64,000 bases of DNA. Origin: an uncultured Legionella sp. GTDB taxonomy: Bacteria; Pseudomonadota; Gammaproteobacteria; Legionellales; Legionellaceae. Made by a program: the position numbers and the translations under genes. Location: positions 1 through 64,000 of the forward strand of contig CABHON010000017.1 in the NCBI GenBank assembly GCA_902168255.1. The letters are read 5' to 3'. Of the stretch, positions 36,563 to 46,693 are shown in pieces (position 1 is the first letter of the stretch; every line of letters begins with the position of its first letter). The notes under the pieces were generated by a model, which saw only the letters and a list, made by a program, of their open reading frames with translations, searched no databases and was not told the origin of the DNA.

Positions 36563-36985
36563 TTATGCGTGGACATCAACTTCAGCAAAGAAGAAAGAAA
36601 TTTCTTGCTGAGCTGTTTCTGCGCCATCAGAACCGTGTACGGCATTAGCATCAATGCTATCCGCAAAATCAGCACGAATTGTTCCTGGTAATGCTTGTTT
36701 AGGATCAGTTGCGCCCATAATATCACGGTGCTTCAAAATAGCATTTTCACCTTGTAATACTTGAATCATTACAGGACCTGAAGTAATAAACTCAACTAAA
36801 TCTTTAAAGAAAGGACGATGAGAGTGAACACCATAGAATTTTTCAGCTTGTTCACGTGTTAAGTGAGCTCTTTTTGCGGCAACAATGCGTAAACCTGCTT
36901 TTTCAAAACGGCTATAGATTTCACCAACAACATTTTTTGCAACAGCATCAGGTTTAATAATGGATAGTGTTCTTTCGATGGTCAT
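36563..36985 (-). CDS. ndk: Nucleoside-diphosphate kinase
   Basis: This enzyme balances NTP pools by phosphate transfer through an active-site His. The 140 residues are full length, with the KPDAVAKN nucleotide loop, [12 protein letters not shown], and the catalytic histidine in NAVHGSDG. It heads the ndk-rlmN-pilW run. Palindromic element copy B lies just upstream, in the space shared with ldcA. Confidence 0.97.
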   Translation of the reverse strand: MTIERTLSIIKPDAVAKNVVGEIYSRFEKAGLRIVAAKRAHLTREQAEKFYGVHSHRPFFKDLVEFITSGPVMIQVLQGENAILKHRDIMGATDPKQALPGTIRADFADSIDANAVHGSDGAETAQQEISFFFAEVDVHA

Positions 36986-37070
36986 GTAATAACTCCAAAT
37001 TTACTCTTCGCATAAAGCGAGTGAGTTTGATTTAACAAAAATGATTTAATATTGTAGAATGTTCCCTAAA

Positions 37071-37187
37071 TATACTCTGCGCACTTGAGTTTTCGGTTTT
37101 GTTGCGAGCTGCATCGGCTTCAGTCATGTATTCAGTATACATTCCCTCGCCTGCTTCGCACCGAGAACTCTATTGCTGTGAGTATAG
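37071..37187 (+). repeat. Palindromic interspersed element, copy B (117 bp)
   Basis: Starts TATACTCTGCGCACTTGAG and ends GCTGTGAGTATA; it contains GGTTTTGTTGCGAGCTGCAT and TCATGTATTCAGTATACATT. Same family as 34146, 46547 and 57699. It sits in the divergent space between ndk and ldcA, so it may carry or alter promoter function. Confidence 0.8.
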
Positions 37188-37243
37188 GTTCGCGGATTCT
37201 ATCAAATTTTGCTGAAAAAGTCTATTAATCATGGGAGTACCTG

Positions 37244-38185
37244 GTGAACAAAATATTACAAGAAAAACGATTTTTTGAAGTATTTAAAAATAAAATCATC
37301 CAAGTAATTGCCCCTGCTTCTGGTACTACGCCTGAAAAAATGGCAATGCTTCGCTCCATTCAAATGCTGCCACTTCACATCTCTCACGATCTTTTATGCG
37401 ATGATATTGCGTATCATGCCAATACTGACGAACATCGATTTCAAGTATTAAAAACTGCATTATTAAATGAAGATGAAAATACGATTGTTTGGGCTTTAAG
37501 AGGAGGGTATGGTTGTGCCCGACTATTGGATAATCTTAAAATACTACCCATTCCCAAACATAAAAAAATTGTCATTGGGTTTAGTGATAATACCGCCTTA
37601 TTATTATTCCTTTCTCAACAATGGCAGTGGCCTGTTATTCATGGATCGGTATTAACACAGCTTTTAGATTCTAAACAAAATACCGATAATTTTATGAAAA
37701 TTGCGGATATTGTATCTCAACGCATAACAACTCACACGATTGACGATTTAATGCCTCTTAACGAACGTGCAAAAAGTTCTGTTTCTGGCCAACTTGTGGG
37801 TGGAAACCTTACGCTCATTGAAAATAGTATTGGCACTCATTGGCAAGTGCAAACGCCAGGAAAGATTTTATTTTTAGAGGAAGTAGGCGAAAAAGGATAT
37901 CGTATTGATCGTTCCTTATGCCACTTACGACAAGCAGGGCTTTTTAAAGAAGCAAAAGCGATTATTTTAGGCCAATTTATAGAACCTCAAGATGAAGCAG
38001 TGATTTCTTTTGCTTTAAATCGTTTTGCAAATGATATGGAGATAGAGGGCATTCCTGTTTATAAAACCAGCCAATTTGGACATGGAAATGATAATATACC
38101 CTTGTTATATCAAGCACCTGCAAACATTTCTTTTTCACAGTATGAAAAAACAGCTAAATGTATAATTGATACCCGACTAAAATAG
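37244..38185 (+). CDS. ldcA: LD-carboxypeptidase (peptidase S66 family)
   Basis: This 313-aa enzyme of the S66 family removes the terminal D-Ala from tetrapeptides during cytoplasmic murein recycling. The start is GTG with GGAG 7 bp before it. The nucleophile motif GFSDNTALL and the RGGYGCARLL segment are present, and the C-terminal Glu/His charge-relay region includes FLEEVGEKGYRIDR. A cytoplasmic location fits the lack of signal peptide. It could also be a microcin-C7-type S66 immunity protein; gene context does not decide this. Confidence 0.87.
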   Translation: MNKILQEKRFFEVFKNKIIQVIAPASGTTPEKMAMLRSIQMLPLHISHDLLCDDIAYHANTDEHRFQVLKTALLNEDENTIVWALRGGYGCARLLDNLKILPIPKHKKIVIGFSDNTALLLFLSQQWQWPVIHGSVLTQLLDSKQNTDNFMKIADIVSQRITTHTIDDLMPLNERAKSSVSGQLVGGNLTLIENSIGTHWQVQTPGKILFLEEVGEKGYRIDRSLCHLRQAGLFKEAKAIILGQFIEPQDEAVISFALNRFANDMEIEGIPVYKTSQFGHGNDNIPLLYQAPANISFSQYEKTAKCIIDTRLK

Positions 38186-38242
38186 CATGCATGTTAGAAT
38201 AGTCGTGACCAAAATAGCATTTATGTTAGGATGGTCTGAAAT
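38179..38242 (+). repeat. Two tandem imperfect 32-bp repeats before the RND gene
   Basis: The units 38179-38210 and 38211-38242 both begin AAAATAGCAT and contain ATGTTAG-AT. They start just before the ldcA stop. A further short palindrome (CCCTAATCAGGG, about 38276-38287) is closer to the RND gene. Either could be a regulator-binding site. Confidence 0.45.
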
Positions 38243-38323
38243 CTACTGCGCAACTCGGGTAAACTAGCACCCTTGCCCTAATCAGGGTAAAATGCAAATA
38301 TTTTTATTTGTCTTCTGGTTATT

Positions 38324-41300
38324 ATGAATTTTACCGATATTTTTATCCGACGGCCTGTTCTTTCTATCGTATTAAGCGCATTAATTCTGCTGTTTGGTTT
38401 ACGGGCTATGACAGAAATGCCTATTCGACAGTTTCCAAAGATGGAAAGTGCGGAAATCATTGTGACAACTTCCTATCCGGGTGCGGATGCGGCTTTGGTT
38501 GAAGGATTTGTTACAACACCGTTAGAAACCGCTATTGCCAGTGCTGAAGGGATTGAATATATGACGTCTTCTAGCACCATGAATACAAGTACAATTACCT
38601 GTCATATTGAACTTAATTTCGATCCGCAAAAAGCATTTACCGATATTATGAATAAAGTATCGTCGGTATCGAATGATTTACCGGATGCGGCGAAGCAGCC
38701 TGTTATAGTAAAACAGTCGGATGATTCCTCTGCCCTGATGTATATCAACTTGGATAGTGAAAAATTAACCCCACAACAAATGACAGACTACGCAACGCGA
38801 GTGGTTAAACCACAATTAGAAACTATTGATGGTGTGGCTAAAGTTGATATTTTTGGTGGTCAAACCTATGCTATGCGTATTTTCTTGAACCCTATGCGGA
38901 TGGGAGCATTGGGTGTTACTCCGAGTGATGTTTCTGAAGCGCTATTTAATAATAATTACCTGACAACTGCAGGCAGCACAAAAGGGCCGTACATTTCGGT
39001 AGGAATGAAAGCAGATACGGACTTGCATGACATGGAGGAATTTAAAAAACTTATTATTAAATCGTATGGCGACAAGCATAGTACTTCAATTGTGCGTTTG
39101 AGTGATGTGGCTACCGTGGAGCTAGGTTCGCAAAACTATGATACTAGCGTAACATTTAATGGAAAAAAGGCTATTTTTTTGGCTATTACGCCGATGCCTA
39201 CAGCGAATCCACTTGATGTGATTTCTGATGTACGGGCAATGTATCCCGAAGTTCAAAAAAATTTCCCTCCAGGATTAACCTCAAAAATTGTTTATGATGC
39301 AACCGATTACATTCGTGCCTCTATTCATGAGGTAGTTCATACTTTAGGCGAAGCAGCACTTATCGTTGTGGTGGTTATTTTTCTCTTCTTAGGATCCATT
39401 CGCTCAGTACTTATTCCTGTTGTGACAATTCCATTGTCGCTCATTGGGGTGTTTTCTTTATTATTGGCATTAGGCTATTCCATTAATCTCTTAACCTTGC
39501 TGGCTATGGTATTGGCGATTGGATTAGTAGTGGACGACGCGATCGTTGTGGTTGAAAACGTATTTCGGCACATTGAAGAAGGGTATAAGCCGTTTGATGC
39601 TGCTATTTTAGGTGCTCGTGAAATTGCAATGCCCGTGGTTTCGATGACAATTACCCTTGCGGCGGTGTATGCTCCGATTGGGTTTTTAGGTGGGGTAACA
39701 GGAGCGTTATTTAAAGAATTTGCTTTCATGTTAGCGTGTGCAGTTATCGTTTCAGGGGTTATTGCATTAACACTTTCTCCAATGATGGGTTCTAAAATTT
39801 TGACCCAAGATATTGAAGAACATAAATTTGTTCAATGGTTAGATGCATTTTTTGGTAAGTTAAAACTTCGTTATAAGAAAATGTTATCGGTGGTTTTAAA
39901 TGCACGTTCAATGGTGGTGGTTTTTGTTGCAACCGTATTAGTCAGTTTGGTCTTTTTGTATAGCCATACACCTCGAGAAACCGCACCCCAAGAAGATACA
40001 GGCTTTTTCATGGTGATGGCCTCTGGGCCTCAATCCGCTACGTTAAATTATACAGAAAAGTATTCGCAAAATTTTAATACTATATTTAGTGGTTTTCCTG
40101 CCGTTCGGGATTCTTTTATAGTGAATGGGTTTAATGGTGTAAACACAGCTTTTGGTGGAATGATTTTGAAGCCTTGGGATCAACGTACCACCAAATCGAT
40201 AGAGCTTTCAGGTCCCTTACAAATGCAATTAGGACAAATTGCAGGCTTACAAACCTATGCTATGCAACCACCTGCTTTACCAGGCGGGTCAGGCGGTATG
40301 CAATTTATTATCCAATCGACCGGTGACTACCAAACACTATACGAGTTGTCGCAGCAGTTACTGACTAAAATTCAAAAAAGTGGTTTATTTATTTATTCCG
40401 ATAATGGGTTAAAATTTGATAACCCTCAAGCCACTTTATTAATTAACCGTAGTAAAGCGGCTGATCTAGGATTAGATATGCGTGCCATTGGGGATTCATT
40501 AGGTGCGGCTTTATCAGGAGGTTATGTTAATTACTTTAACTTAATGGGAAGAAGTTACCAAGTTATTCCTCAATTGGATCGAAAATTTAGGCTTAATCCA
40601 GAACAGTTAGCACAAATTTTTGTTAAAACAGCGAATGGTACGATGGTGCCGCTTTCCACTGTTGCCAACATTCAAATTAAAACCGAACCTAATCAGCTAA
40701 CCCATTTCCAGCAAATGAAATCAACCACCATTCAATTGGCGATGATGCCGGGACATACTGTAGGCGAAGGTGTCGAATTCTTACAAAAAACTGCAGATGA
40801 ATTATTGCCAAAAGGATTTTCTTATGACTATGCTGGTGAGGCACGTCAATTTGTGCATGAGGGAAATGCCTTGGTGCTCATCTTCTTTTTCTCTGTTATT
40901 GTTATTTTCTTAGTATTGGCTGCGCAATTTGAAAGTTTCCGCGATCCATTCATTATTCTAATTAGTGTTCCTTTATCCATTTGTGGTGCGCTTATTCCCT
41001 TAAACTTGGGGGCCGCGACTATCAATATTTATACGCAAATTGGATTAATTACACTCATTGGCCTTATTACAAAACACGGTATCTTAATGACAGATTTTGC
41101 CAATCATTTGCAAAAAAATAAGAATCTGCCGCCAGTAGAGGCTATTTTAGAAGCGGCGAGCATTAGATTACGTCCTATTCTCATGACCACCGCTGCCATG
41201 GTATTTGGTGTTGTTCCGCTTATTTTTGCATCCGGTGCAGGCTCAGTAAGCCGTTTTGATATTGGTTTGGTTATTGCTTCGGGTATGTTAATTGGAACTT

Positions 41301-41377
41301 GCTTTACATTGTTTGTTGTCCCCACCATGTACACATTCTTTGCGAAAAATCATACCCTTGCAAAGATCCAAGAGTAA
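38324..41377 (+). CDS. RND efflux pump inner-membrane permease (HAE1/AcrB-type)
   Basis: This 1017-aa protein has the standard 12-helix RND layout with two large periplasmic loops. The proton-relay aspartates are in helix 4 (GLVVDDAIVVVENV), and the opening FTDIFIRRPVLSIVLSALI is typical. The first loop has PLETAIASAEGIEYM. Such pumps export drugs or host-derived compounds with an adaptor and TolC. Unusually no membrane-fusion (adaptor) gene lies upstream or downstream, so the partner must be encoded elsewhere. It resembles the MexF/MdtB/C-like branch by sight only. Confidence 0.93.
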   Translation: MNFTDIFIRRPVLSIVLSALILLFGLRAMTEMPIRQFPKMESAEIIVTTSYPGADAALVEGFVTTPLETAIASAEGIEYMTSSSTMNTSTITCHIELNFDPQKAFTDIMNKVSSVSNDLPDAAKQPVIVKQSDDSSALMYINLDSEKLTPQQMTDYATRVVKPQLETIDGVAKVDIFGGQTYAMRIFLNPMRMGALGVTPSDVSEALFNNNYLTTAGSTKGPYISVGMKADTDLHDMEEFKKLIIKSYGDKHSTSIVRLSDVATVELGSQNYDTSVTFNGKKAIFLAITPMPTANPLDVISDVRAMYPEVQKNFPPGLTSKIVYDATDYIRASIHEVVHTLGEAALIVVVVIFLFLGSIRSVLIPVVTIPLSLIGVFSLLLALGYSINLLTLLAMVLAIGLVVDDAIVVVENVFRHIEEGYKPFDAAILGAREIAMPVVSMTITLAAVYAPIGFLGGVTGALFKEFAFMLACAVIVSGVIALTLSPMMGSKILTQDIEEHKFVQWLDAFFGKLKLRYKKMLSVVLNARSMVVVFVATVLVSLVFLYSHTPRETAPQEDTGFFMVMASGPQSATLNYTEKYSQNFNTIFSGFPAVRDSFIVNGFNGVNTAFGGMILKPWDQRTTKSIELSGPLQMQLGQIAGLQTYAMQPPALPGGSGGMQFIIQSTGDYQTLYELSQQLLTKIQKSGLFIYSDNGLKFDNPQATLLINRSKAADLGLDMRAIGDSLGAALSGGYVNYFNLMGRSYQVIPQLDRKFRLNPEQLAQIFVKTANGTMVPLSTVANIQIKTEPNQLTHFQQMKSTTIQLAMMPGHTVGEGVEFLQKTADELLPKGFSYDYAGEARQFVHEGNALVLIFFFSVIVIFLVLAAQFESFRDPFIILISVPLSICGALIPLNLGAATINIYTQIGLITLIGLITKHGILMTDFANHLQKNKNLPPVEAILEAASIRLRPILMTTAAMVFGVVPLIFASGAGSVSRFDIGLVIASGMLIGTCFTLFVVPTMYTFFAKNHTLAKIQE

Positions 41378-41380
41378 AAA

Positions 41381-42496
41381 TTATCCACCACGTTGAGTAG
41401 AAAATGTATTTGAAGTAGTAGCTTGTTGTTGCTCTGATCTAGATGCGTCCGCTTCTTCTTGCCTCTTCTTCAATGGTCGAAATTTAAAACCGGCTTCAAA
41501 TGATTTTTTTAATTCATCATGAAGGGCTGATCGGTTGCTCTGAATATTTTTTGCTTCTTCTGGAGATGACCACACTTGATCTTGTCGAGCTTCCATTTCT
41601 AGCCGAGCACTTTTGTCTTCTTTTTCTCTCACGAGATTTATGCGTTCATTTCTGCTTTGGGCTAACAATTCTGAACCTGAATCTCTAAGTTTTGTAATTT
41701 CTTGTTTTAAACTCTCATAATCTTTTTTAAATTCGTTTAACTGTTGGACTGCTTTTACTTTTTGCGCTTCAGGCAGAGAATGTAGGGCATTTTCCCTTTC
41801 GGCTATTTGCTGTTCATACAAAGGTAATTTTGCCTCATTAACATCAGCTAAAGCTAATTTTTCAAGGGCTTTCTTCTCTTTTTCTTCCAAAGTTAATTGG
41901 TTAGCGTCAAAAGTATTATCAATATTGTTCAATGATTGTTCATAATTGTCTTTGGTTAATCGTGTTTTTTCTCCTTTTGCTATTCCTGAATAACGGGCTT
42001 GCATGGCACTATCCATTGAGTTTATTTCGCTTCTGCATTGATCTTCTATATCCTCTAATTGGGAAATGTGTGAGTTAATATCCTCATGTCGTTTTTGGAC
42101 ATTTTCTAAGTTTTGTTTTAATGCTTCAGCATTTATTATGAATTGTTCCTGTTCTTGCTGAAGTTCACGTGCTTTCACTAATCGATCATTATCATCACTA
42201 ATCACTTGCTGAGTAGCATCTTTAGGACGTTCATTAGCAGAATCTACCTTCTCAGGGTTACTTTCCCTTTCAAGGATAATTTGCAAAAGCCTGTCAGCCT
42301 CCATTTTTTCAAACATTGCAAAAGCGACTTCTTGTCTAGCGGCAGTAAGTCTAGCTAATCCTGCAGGTGATTTTAAATATTGCTCCACCTCAGAGGCCGT
42401 GTTTGCCCCTGAACCAATAGGAGTCGAGTTCGTAGTATAACCCTGTAATGCAGCAATTCTAGGATCTTGAGAACGAGTTAGTGTACCTTTGGGCAT
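41381..42496 (-). CDS. Coiled-coil hypothetical protein, candidate effector
   Basis: I do not recognise this 371-aa protein. It is very rich in Glu, Lys, Gln and Asn, with long heptad-like helical segments (about residues 75-330) and no signal peptide. The C-terminus is Ser/Thr/Gln-rich (QQQATTSNTFSTQRGG), an uncharged-polar tail of the sort seen near type IV secretion signals. It lies after tnaA on the minus strand (40-bp gap) and converges on the RND gene, 3 bp away. Confidence 0.65.
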   Translation of the reverse strand: MPKGTLTRSQDPRIAALQGYTTNSTPIGSGANTASEVEQYLKSPAGLARLTAARQEVAFAMFEKMEADRLLQIILERESNPEKVDSANERPKDATQQVISDDNDRLVKARELQQEQEQFIINAEALKQNLENVQKRHEDINSHISQLEDIEDQCRSEINSMDSAMQARYSGIAKGEKTRLTKDNYEQSLNNIDNTFDANQLTLEEKEKKALEKLALADVNEAKLPLYEQQIAERENALHSLPEAQKVKAVQQLNEFKKDYESLKQEITKLRDSGSELLAQSRNERINLVREKEDKSARLEMEARQDQVWSSPEEAKNIQSNRSALHDELKKSFEAGFKFRPLKKRQEEADASRSEQQQATTSNTFSTQRGG

Positions 42497-42536
42497 TGGA
42501 TTACCTTTGAATAATTAATATTCAAAAATTATAGCA

Positions 42537-43970
42537 TTATAAATTTTTCACCGCACTAGGAAGTTCAAGTTTCTTCAATCGTGCGGTAAAGTGTCGTAGC
42601 ACAGGTGGTTCATATTCAAACGCGAAGCCATGAAGCGTCTCTTTTTTTTTCAAAACCTGTATTAAACATTCCGCAATATAATCCATATGTAAATAAGTAT
42701 AAACACGCCGAGGAATGGTTAGGCGAAGCCATTCAAAATCTGCTTTTTCTTGTTCTCCTGTTTGAGGGTTACGACCTAATAAAAAAGAACCAATTTCAAC
42801 GCCTCGAATACCTCCTTCTAAATATAATGCTGCACCGAGGGCTTGGCCTGGAAATTCATGAGGAGGAATATGAGGGAGTAATTCGGCAGCGTCGACAAAA
42901 ATTGCATGACCACCGGTGGGATATTGAATGGGTATGTTAGCTTGGCGTAAAAGATCACCAAGATATTCTACTTGTTTAATGCGATAGGTGAGATAATGCT
43001 CGTCTAAACCTTCATACAAACCAATAGCCATTGCTTCCATGTCACGGCCGGCCAATCCACCATATGTTAAAAATCCTTCATAGGCGACACAATTCACTTG
43101 CACACTGTGTAAGATTGGATGATCTTTGTCTTTTAAGCAACATAGCCCGCCAATATTAACTAAAGCATCTTTTTTAGCCGATAATGTCATCATGTCGCCA
43201 TAAGAAAACATTTCTCGTACTATGTCAAAAATGCTTTTATTTTTATAGAAAGGATCACGATTTTTAATAAACCATGCATTTTCTGCGTAGCGAGCTGCAT
43301 CAATGATAACCGTAATGTTATTTTGGTGCGCGATAGCTTGTACTTCCCGAATATTTGCCATTGAAATAGGTTGTCCGCCTACACTATTACAGGTCATGGT
43401 AATAATAATGCCACACACATTTTTTGCACCAACCTCTTGAATCGTATTTTTTAAGGCATCTATATTAAAATTGCCTTTCCAAGGAAAAAAATCATGCACA
43501 TTTTTGGACTCTTCACAGATGGCATTAATAGCTCGTGCTCCTGCCAGTTCAACATGCGCTTTAGTCGTATCAAAATGATAATTTGAAATAAAGGTAGGTG
43601 AAGTAAGATCAGAATAGAGCTTTTTACGGTATTGTATTAATGTAGGAAAAAGAATGTGTTCCGCACCCCGTCCTTGATGGGTGGGAATAATAATCTCATA
43701 ATTAAAAATATCTTGCGCTGCTTTTTCAAGATGAAAAAAACTGCGACTACCCGCATACGCTTCATCACCGCGCATTAAACCTGCATATTGATTATCACTC
43801 ATTGCACCAGTCCCGCTATCGGTGAGTAAATCAATAAATACTTTATCAGCTGGAATAGCAAATAAATTATAATGCGCTTCTTTTAAGACTGCTTCTCGTT
43901 CTTGGCGGCTGATTTGATGTATTGGCTCAACCATTTTAATACGAAAGGGTTCTGGAAGTATTTTTTTCAT
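42537..43970 (-). CDS. tnaA: Tryptophanase (tryptophan indole-lyase)
   Basis: Tryptophanase is a PLP enzyme that converts L-tryptophan into indole, pyruvate and ammonia. The 477 residues align by eye with TnaA throughout: [30 protein letters not shown], and the PLP lysine in [10 protein letters not shown]. Residues that separate it from tyrosine phenol-lyase favour Tna[10 protein letters not shown] has His (Phe in TPL) and [14 protein letters not shown] has Ile where TPL has Arg-like SMERG. There is no tnaC leader peptide; the gene lies 68 bp after ctpA, and no tnaB permease is adjacent. Confidence 0.9.
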   Translation of the reverse strand: MKKILPEPFRIKMVEPIHQISRQEREAVLKEAHYNLFAIPADKVFIDLLTDSGTGAMSDNQYAGLMRGDEAYAGSRSFFHLEKAAQDIFNYEIIIPTHQGRGAEHILFPTLIQYRKKLYSDLTSPTFISNYHFDTTKAHVELAGARAINAICEESKNVHDFFPWKGNFNIDALKNTIQEVGAKNVCGIIITMTCNSVGGQPISMANIREVQAIAHQNNITVIIDAARYAENAWFIKNRDPFYKNKSIFDIVREMFSYGDMMTLSAKKDALVNIGGLCCLKDKDHPILHSVQVNCVAYEGFLTYGGLAGRDMEAMAIGLYEGLDEHYLTYRIKQVEYLGDLLRQANIPIQYPTGGHAIFVDAAELLPHIPPHEFPGQALGAALYLEGGIRGVEIGSFLLGRNPQTGEQEKADFEWLRLTIPRRVYTYLHMDYIAECLIQVLKKKETLHGFAFEYEPPVLRHFTARLKKLELPSAVKNL

Positions 43971-44038
43971 TATGAGAAGATTCTCTAAGAAATGATTCGT
44001 TATGTCAATTACGTAAGTTGTCAGGACATGGATATTAT

Positions 44039-45349
44039 CTATCCGTGCATTTGACCAGTAAGGATCATGCCTTTTAAAATATTTAAGGCTTGATAGAGTT
44101 GATAATCATGCTCCATTAATGAATCATTGTTTTTAGCTTTGCCCGTAGGAATATTTTTTTCCGGAGTGGTTGAGTTAAGATGACCTTGCAAATCAGCCTC
44201 GGATAAATTATTCCATTGAATGGCATTTTCAATAAAAGCAGAAGAATTTAAACTGATTTGATCCACCGTAATATCCGGTGTGATACCTTGTGCCTGAATG
44301 GAAACACCATTGGGAGTATAGTACAAAGCAGTGGTTAATCGAATCGCACTATCTTTATCAACAGGAATAACCATTTGAACCGATCCTTTTCCAAAAGTAC
44401 GCGTGCCAAGAAGTAAAGCACGATGGTTGTCTTTTAAAGCACCGGCTACAATTTCTCCACCCGAAGCGGTTCCTTCATTGATAAGAACAACCATCGGTAT
44501 ACGATTAATAATATCACCTGAGTTAGCATACGCCGTAAATTTTGCCCATGGGCCGCGGCCTTTGGTATATACAATCAATGTTTTTTTCTTTTTTCCATTA
44601 AGGAATGCATCTGCTACTTCGACAGCTGAATCCATTAAACCACCAGGATTATTGCGTAAATCTAAAATAACACCTTGTAATGGAGTTTTACCTTTTTGTT
44701 TCGTTTGCTTTTTGAGAGATTGAATGGCGGCACTCATTTCTTTGAAGGTAGAATTTTGAAACATGGAGATATTAATATAGCCATATTTTTCATGAAGCAA
44801 TTCACTTTTAACACTTTCAATTTGGATGACTTTTCGTGTTAATACGAAATGTAGTGGTTTAGATGAGCCTTTTCGCATCACATCAAGGGTTAATTTGGTA
44901 TTTTCTGGTCCACGCAGCTTATCAATGGCCATTCTTAGTGTTAACCCTACTAAAGGTGTCCCATTTAATCGGATAAGGGTATCTTTTGGTTTAATGCCTG
45001 CTTTTTGCGCTGGTGAACCTTTGATAGGAGATATTACCGTAACCAAACCATGTTTCATGGTTACTTCAAGGCCTATTCCAGCAAATTTGCCACTTGCCGT
45101 TTCTTGTAAATCACGCCAATCGTTTTCATCCAAATAAGCACTATGGGGATCTAGGCTATTAAGCATACCGCGAAAAGCATTATTAAAAATAGATTTTTTT
45201 GTTTCAGGATAAACGTAGTATTTTTGAATGTCTTGAGCAATGATATAAAATTTTTTGATGCCTGCTAGCGTTTCTGCATCTTCTTTTTGGGTTGCCCACC
45301 CTGTTGGGGAGATGAGTAGAACAAAAAAAATAATCAGCAATCTCTTCAT
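44039..45349 (-). CDS. ctpA: Carboxy-terminal processing protease (S41 family)
   Basis: This 436-aa protease has a signal peptide (about 1-18) and acts in the periplasm. A PDZ domain (about 80-165, [25 protein letters not shown]) precedes the S41 domain with catalytic Ser in [14 protein letters not shown] and Lys in RTFGKGSVQ. It follows envC by 3 bp in the conserved gpmI-envC-ctpA order. Substrates are probably murein enzymes or lipoproteins. Confidence 0.93.
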   Translation of the reverse strand: MKRLLIIFFVLLISPTGWATQKEDAETLAGIKKFYIIAQDIQKYYVYPETKKSIFNNAFRGMLNSLDPHSAYLDENDWRDLQETASGKFAGIGLEVTMKHGLVTVISPIKGSPAQKAGIKPKDTLIRLNGTPLVGLTLRMAIDKLRGPENTKLTLDVMRKGSSKPLHFVLTRKVIQIESVKSELLHEKYGYINISMFQNSTFKEMSAAIQSLKKQTKQKGKTPLQGVILDLRNNPGGLMDSAVEVADAFLNGKKKKTLIVYTKGRGPWAKFTAYANSGDIINRIPMVVLINEGTASGGEIVAGALKDNHRALLLGTRTFGKGSVQMVIPVDKDSAIRLTTALYYTPNGVSIQAQGITPDITVDQISLNSSAFIENAIQWNNLSEADLQGHLNSTTPEKNIPTGKAKNNDSLMEHDYQLYQALNILKGMILTGQMHG

Positions 45350-45352
45350 TTG

Positions 45353-46693
45353 TTAACCCTTACCTGCTGGCGCTAACCACTGCAATGGGTTTAATGGATG
45401 TCCGAAATGACGGATTTCAAAATATAGACCACTTTGAGGTAAAATACCGGTATGGCCAACGGCAGCAATCAAGTCACCCGCATTCACCATCGCCCCACGT
45501 TTTCGATATAGCGCTTGATTATGCGCATAAAGCGTCATAAACCCTTGTCCATGATCAATGATGATTAACAAACCAAAACCTTTTAACGGGCCTGCAAACA
45601 CTACTTTCCCAGGGAAAACAGAGACAACTTGTTGACCTTCAGGCGCTAAGATTACAATACCTGCCTGATGGCGCATGATGGGTGAATTTGCCGGGTTTAA
45701 TAATTTGCCTCTCGTTGGCCAAATTAAATGATGGGCTTCTTTGCTAAAAGCACCGGCTTTTATTTTGTATATCATTGGAGCAGATGATTCTACGGCAGAG
45801 GGTGTTTCCACAGTTTTTGTTGGCGTTTTAGCTCCTGCAGGTGGAGCCGCCTTAATCGCAGCGCGGCTTAGGCGTTGAACTAAGGCTGTTAAAAACTTTT
45901 TATCAGCTTCATATGCTTTTAATCGTGAGGATTGGGTTTCAATATTACGATTCAATTGCGTCATTATAATCTGTTGTTTTTGTCGGTTTTTCTCTAATGC
46001 AATCTTTTTGTTTTCAGCTTCTTGCGACAGATGGCTTAATTGAGCTATTTGTTTTTCAATTTCCGCTTGTTCTTGTTGGATTTTTTCATCAGTTTTTTGA
46101 ATCTTATCAATGGTTTCTACGCGGGCTTTATTAATATAACTGTAATAGGTCATGAGCCGTTGCACGCTGGCAGGATTTTGTTGATTCAGCAATAATTGAA
46201 TAAACTCATGCTCGCCTAATTGATAAATAGCGCATAATTGTTTACCTAACATTTCTTTTTGGGCAGTACTTTCTTTTTGCAAGGCAACTACCAGTTTTTT
46301 TGAGTCAGATAATGCGGTTTGTTGTTGCACCATTTTTTGGTTGATAGTATTTAATTCGCCACTCATTCTAGCCACTTGTGCATCAACATTTTTTAATTCT
46401 TTTTCTAATTTGGTACGCTGGTCTTTTTCCAAGGCTAGTGTTTTTTTCAAGGTAACAATTTTATTATTGACAGTATTGAGTTGAGCTTGTGACGTCGCAT
46501 TAGTACTGAATGCTTGTTGAGAAAAGGTCAATGATAAGAACAAAAATATACTCACAGCACTTGAGCTTTTGGTGCGGCGCGAGCGAAGCAGGCGAAGGAG
46601 TGTATACTGAATACATGACTGAAGCCGATGCAGCTTGCAACAAAACCGAAAGCTCAAGTGCGCAGGGTATAATAATATTTTAAAATATTTCAT
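45353..46693 (-). CDS. envC: Murein hydrolase activator EnvC, with a repeat element in its N-terminus
   Basis: EnvC activates AmiA/AmiB at the septum. The 446 residues contain a long coiled coil (about 70-275) and a C-terminal LytM domain (about 340-440) lacking catalytic ligands: the HxxxD and HxH positions read RHQAGIVI and YFEIRHF, as in EnvC. The ATG at 46693 overlaps the gpmI stop (ATGA), which supports it. Residues about 8-49 come from the palindromic element at 46547-46671; removing it would leave MKYFKI joined to FLFLSLTFSQQAFS, a good signal peptide. A GTG at 46555 is a weaker alternative start without a basic N-region. Confidence 0.88.
   Translation of the reverse strand: MKYFKILLYPAHLSFRFCCKLHRLQSCIQYTLLRLLRSRRTKSSSAVSIFLFLSLTFSQQAFSTNATSQAQLNTVNNKIVTLKKTLALEKDQRTKLEKELKNVDAQVARMSGELNTINQKMVQQQTALSDSKKLVVALQKESTAQKEMLGKQLCAIYQLGEHEFIQLLLNQQNPASVQRLMTYYSYINKARVETIDKIQKTDEKIQQEQAEIEKQIAQLSHLSQEAENKKIALEKNRQKQQIIMTQLNRNIETQSSRLKAYEADKKFLTALVQRLSRAAIKAAPPAGAKTPTKTVETPSAVESSAPMIYKIKAGAFSKEAHHLIWPTRGKLLNPANSPIMRHQAGIVILAPEGQQVVSVFPGKVVFAGPLKGFGLLIIIDHGQGFMTLYAHNQALYRKRGAMVNAGDLIAAVGHTGILPQSGLYFEIRHFGHPLNPLQWLAPAGKG
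46547..46671 (-). repeat. Palindromic interspersed element, copy C (125 bp), inside envC
   Basis: On the minus strand it starts TATACCCTGCGCACTTGAG and ends CAAGTGCTGTGAGTATA. Strongly similar to copy B (37071-37187), sharing the TATTCAGTATACA core. It lies entirely within the envC reading frame and keeps it open. Confidence 0.85.

Noticed and set aside
42537-43970. Assignment as tyrosine phenol-lyase
   Set aside because: Discriminating positions (His in VLRHFTARL, Ile in GVEIGSFLL) match tryptophanase.
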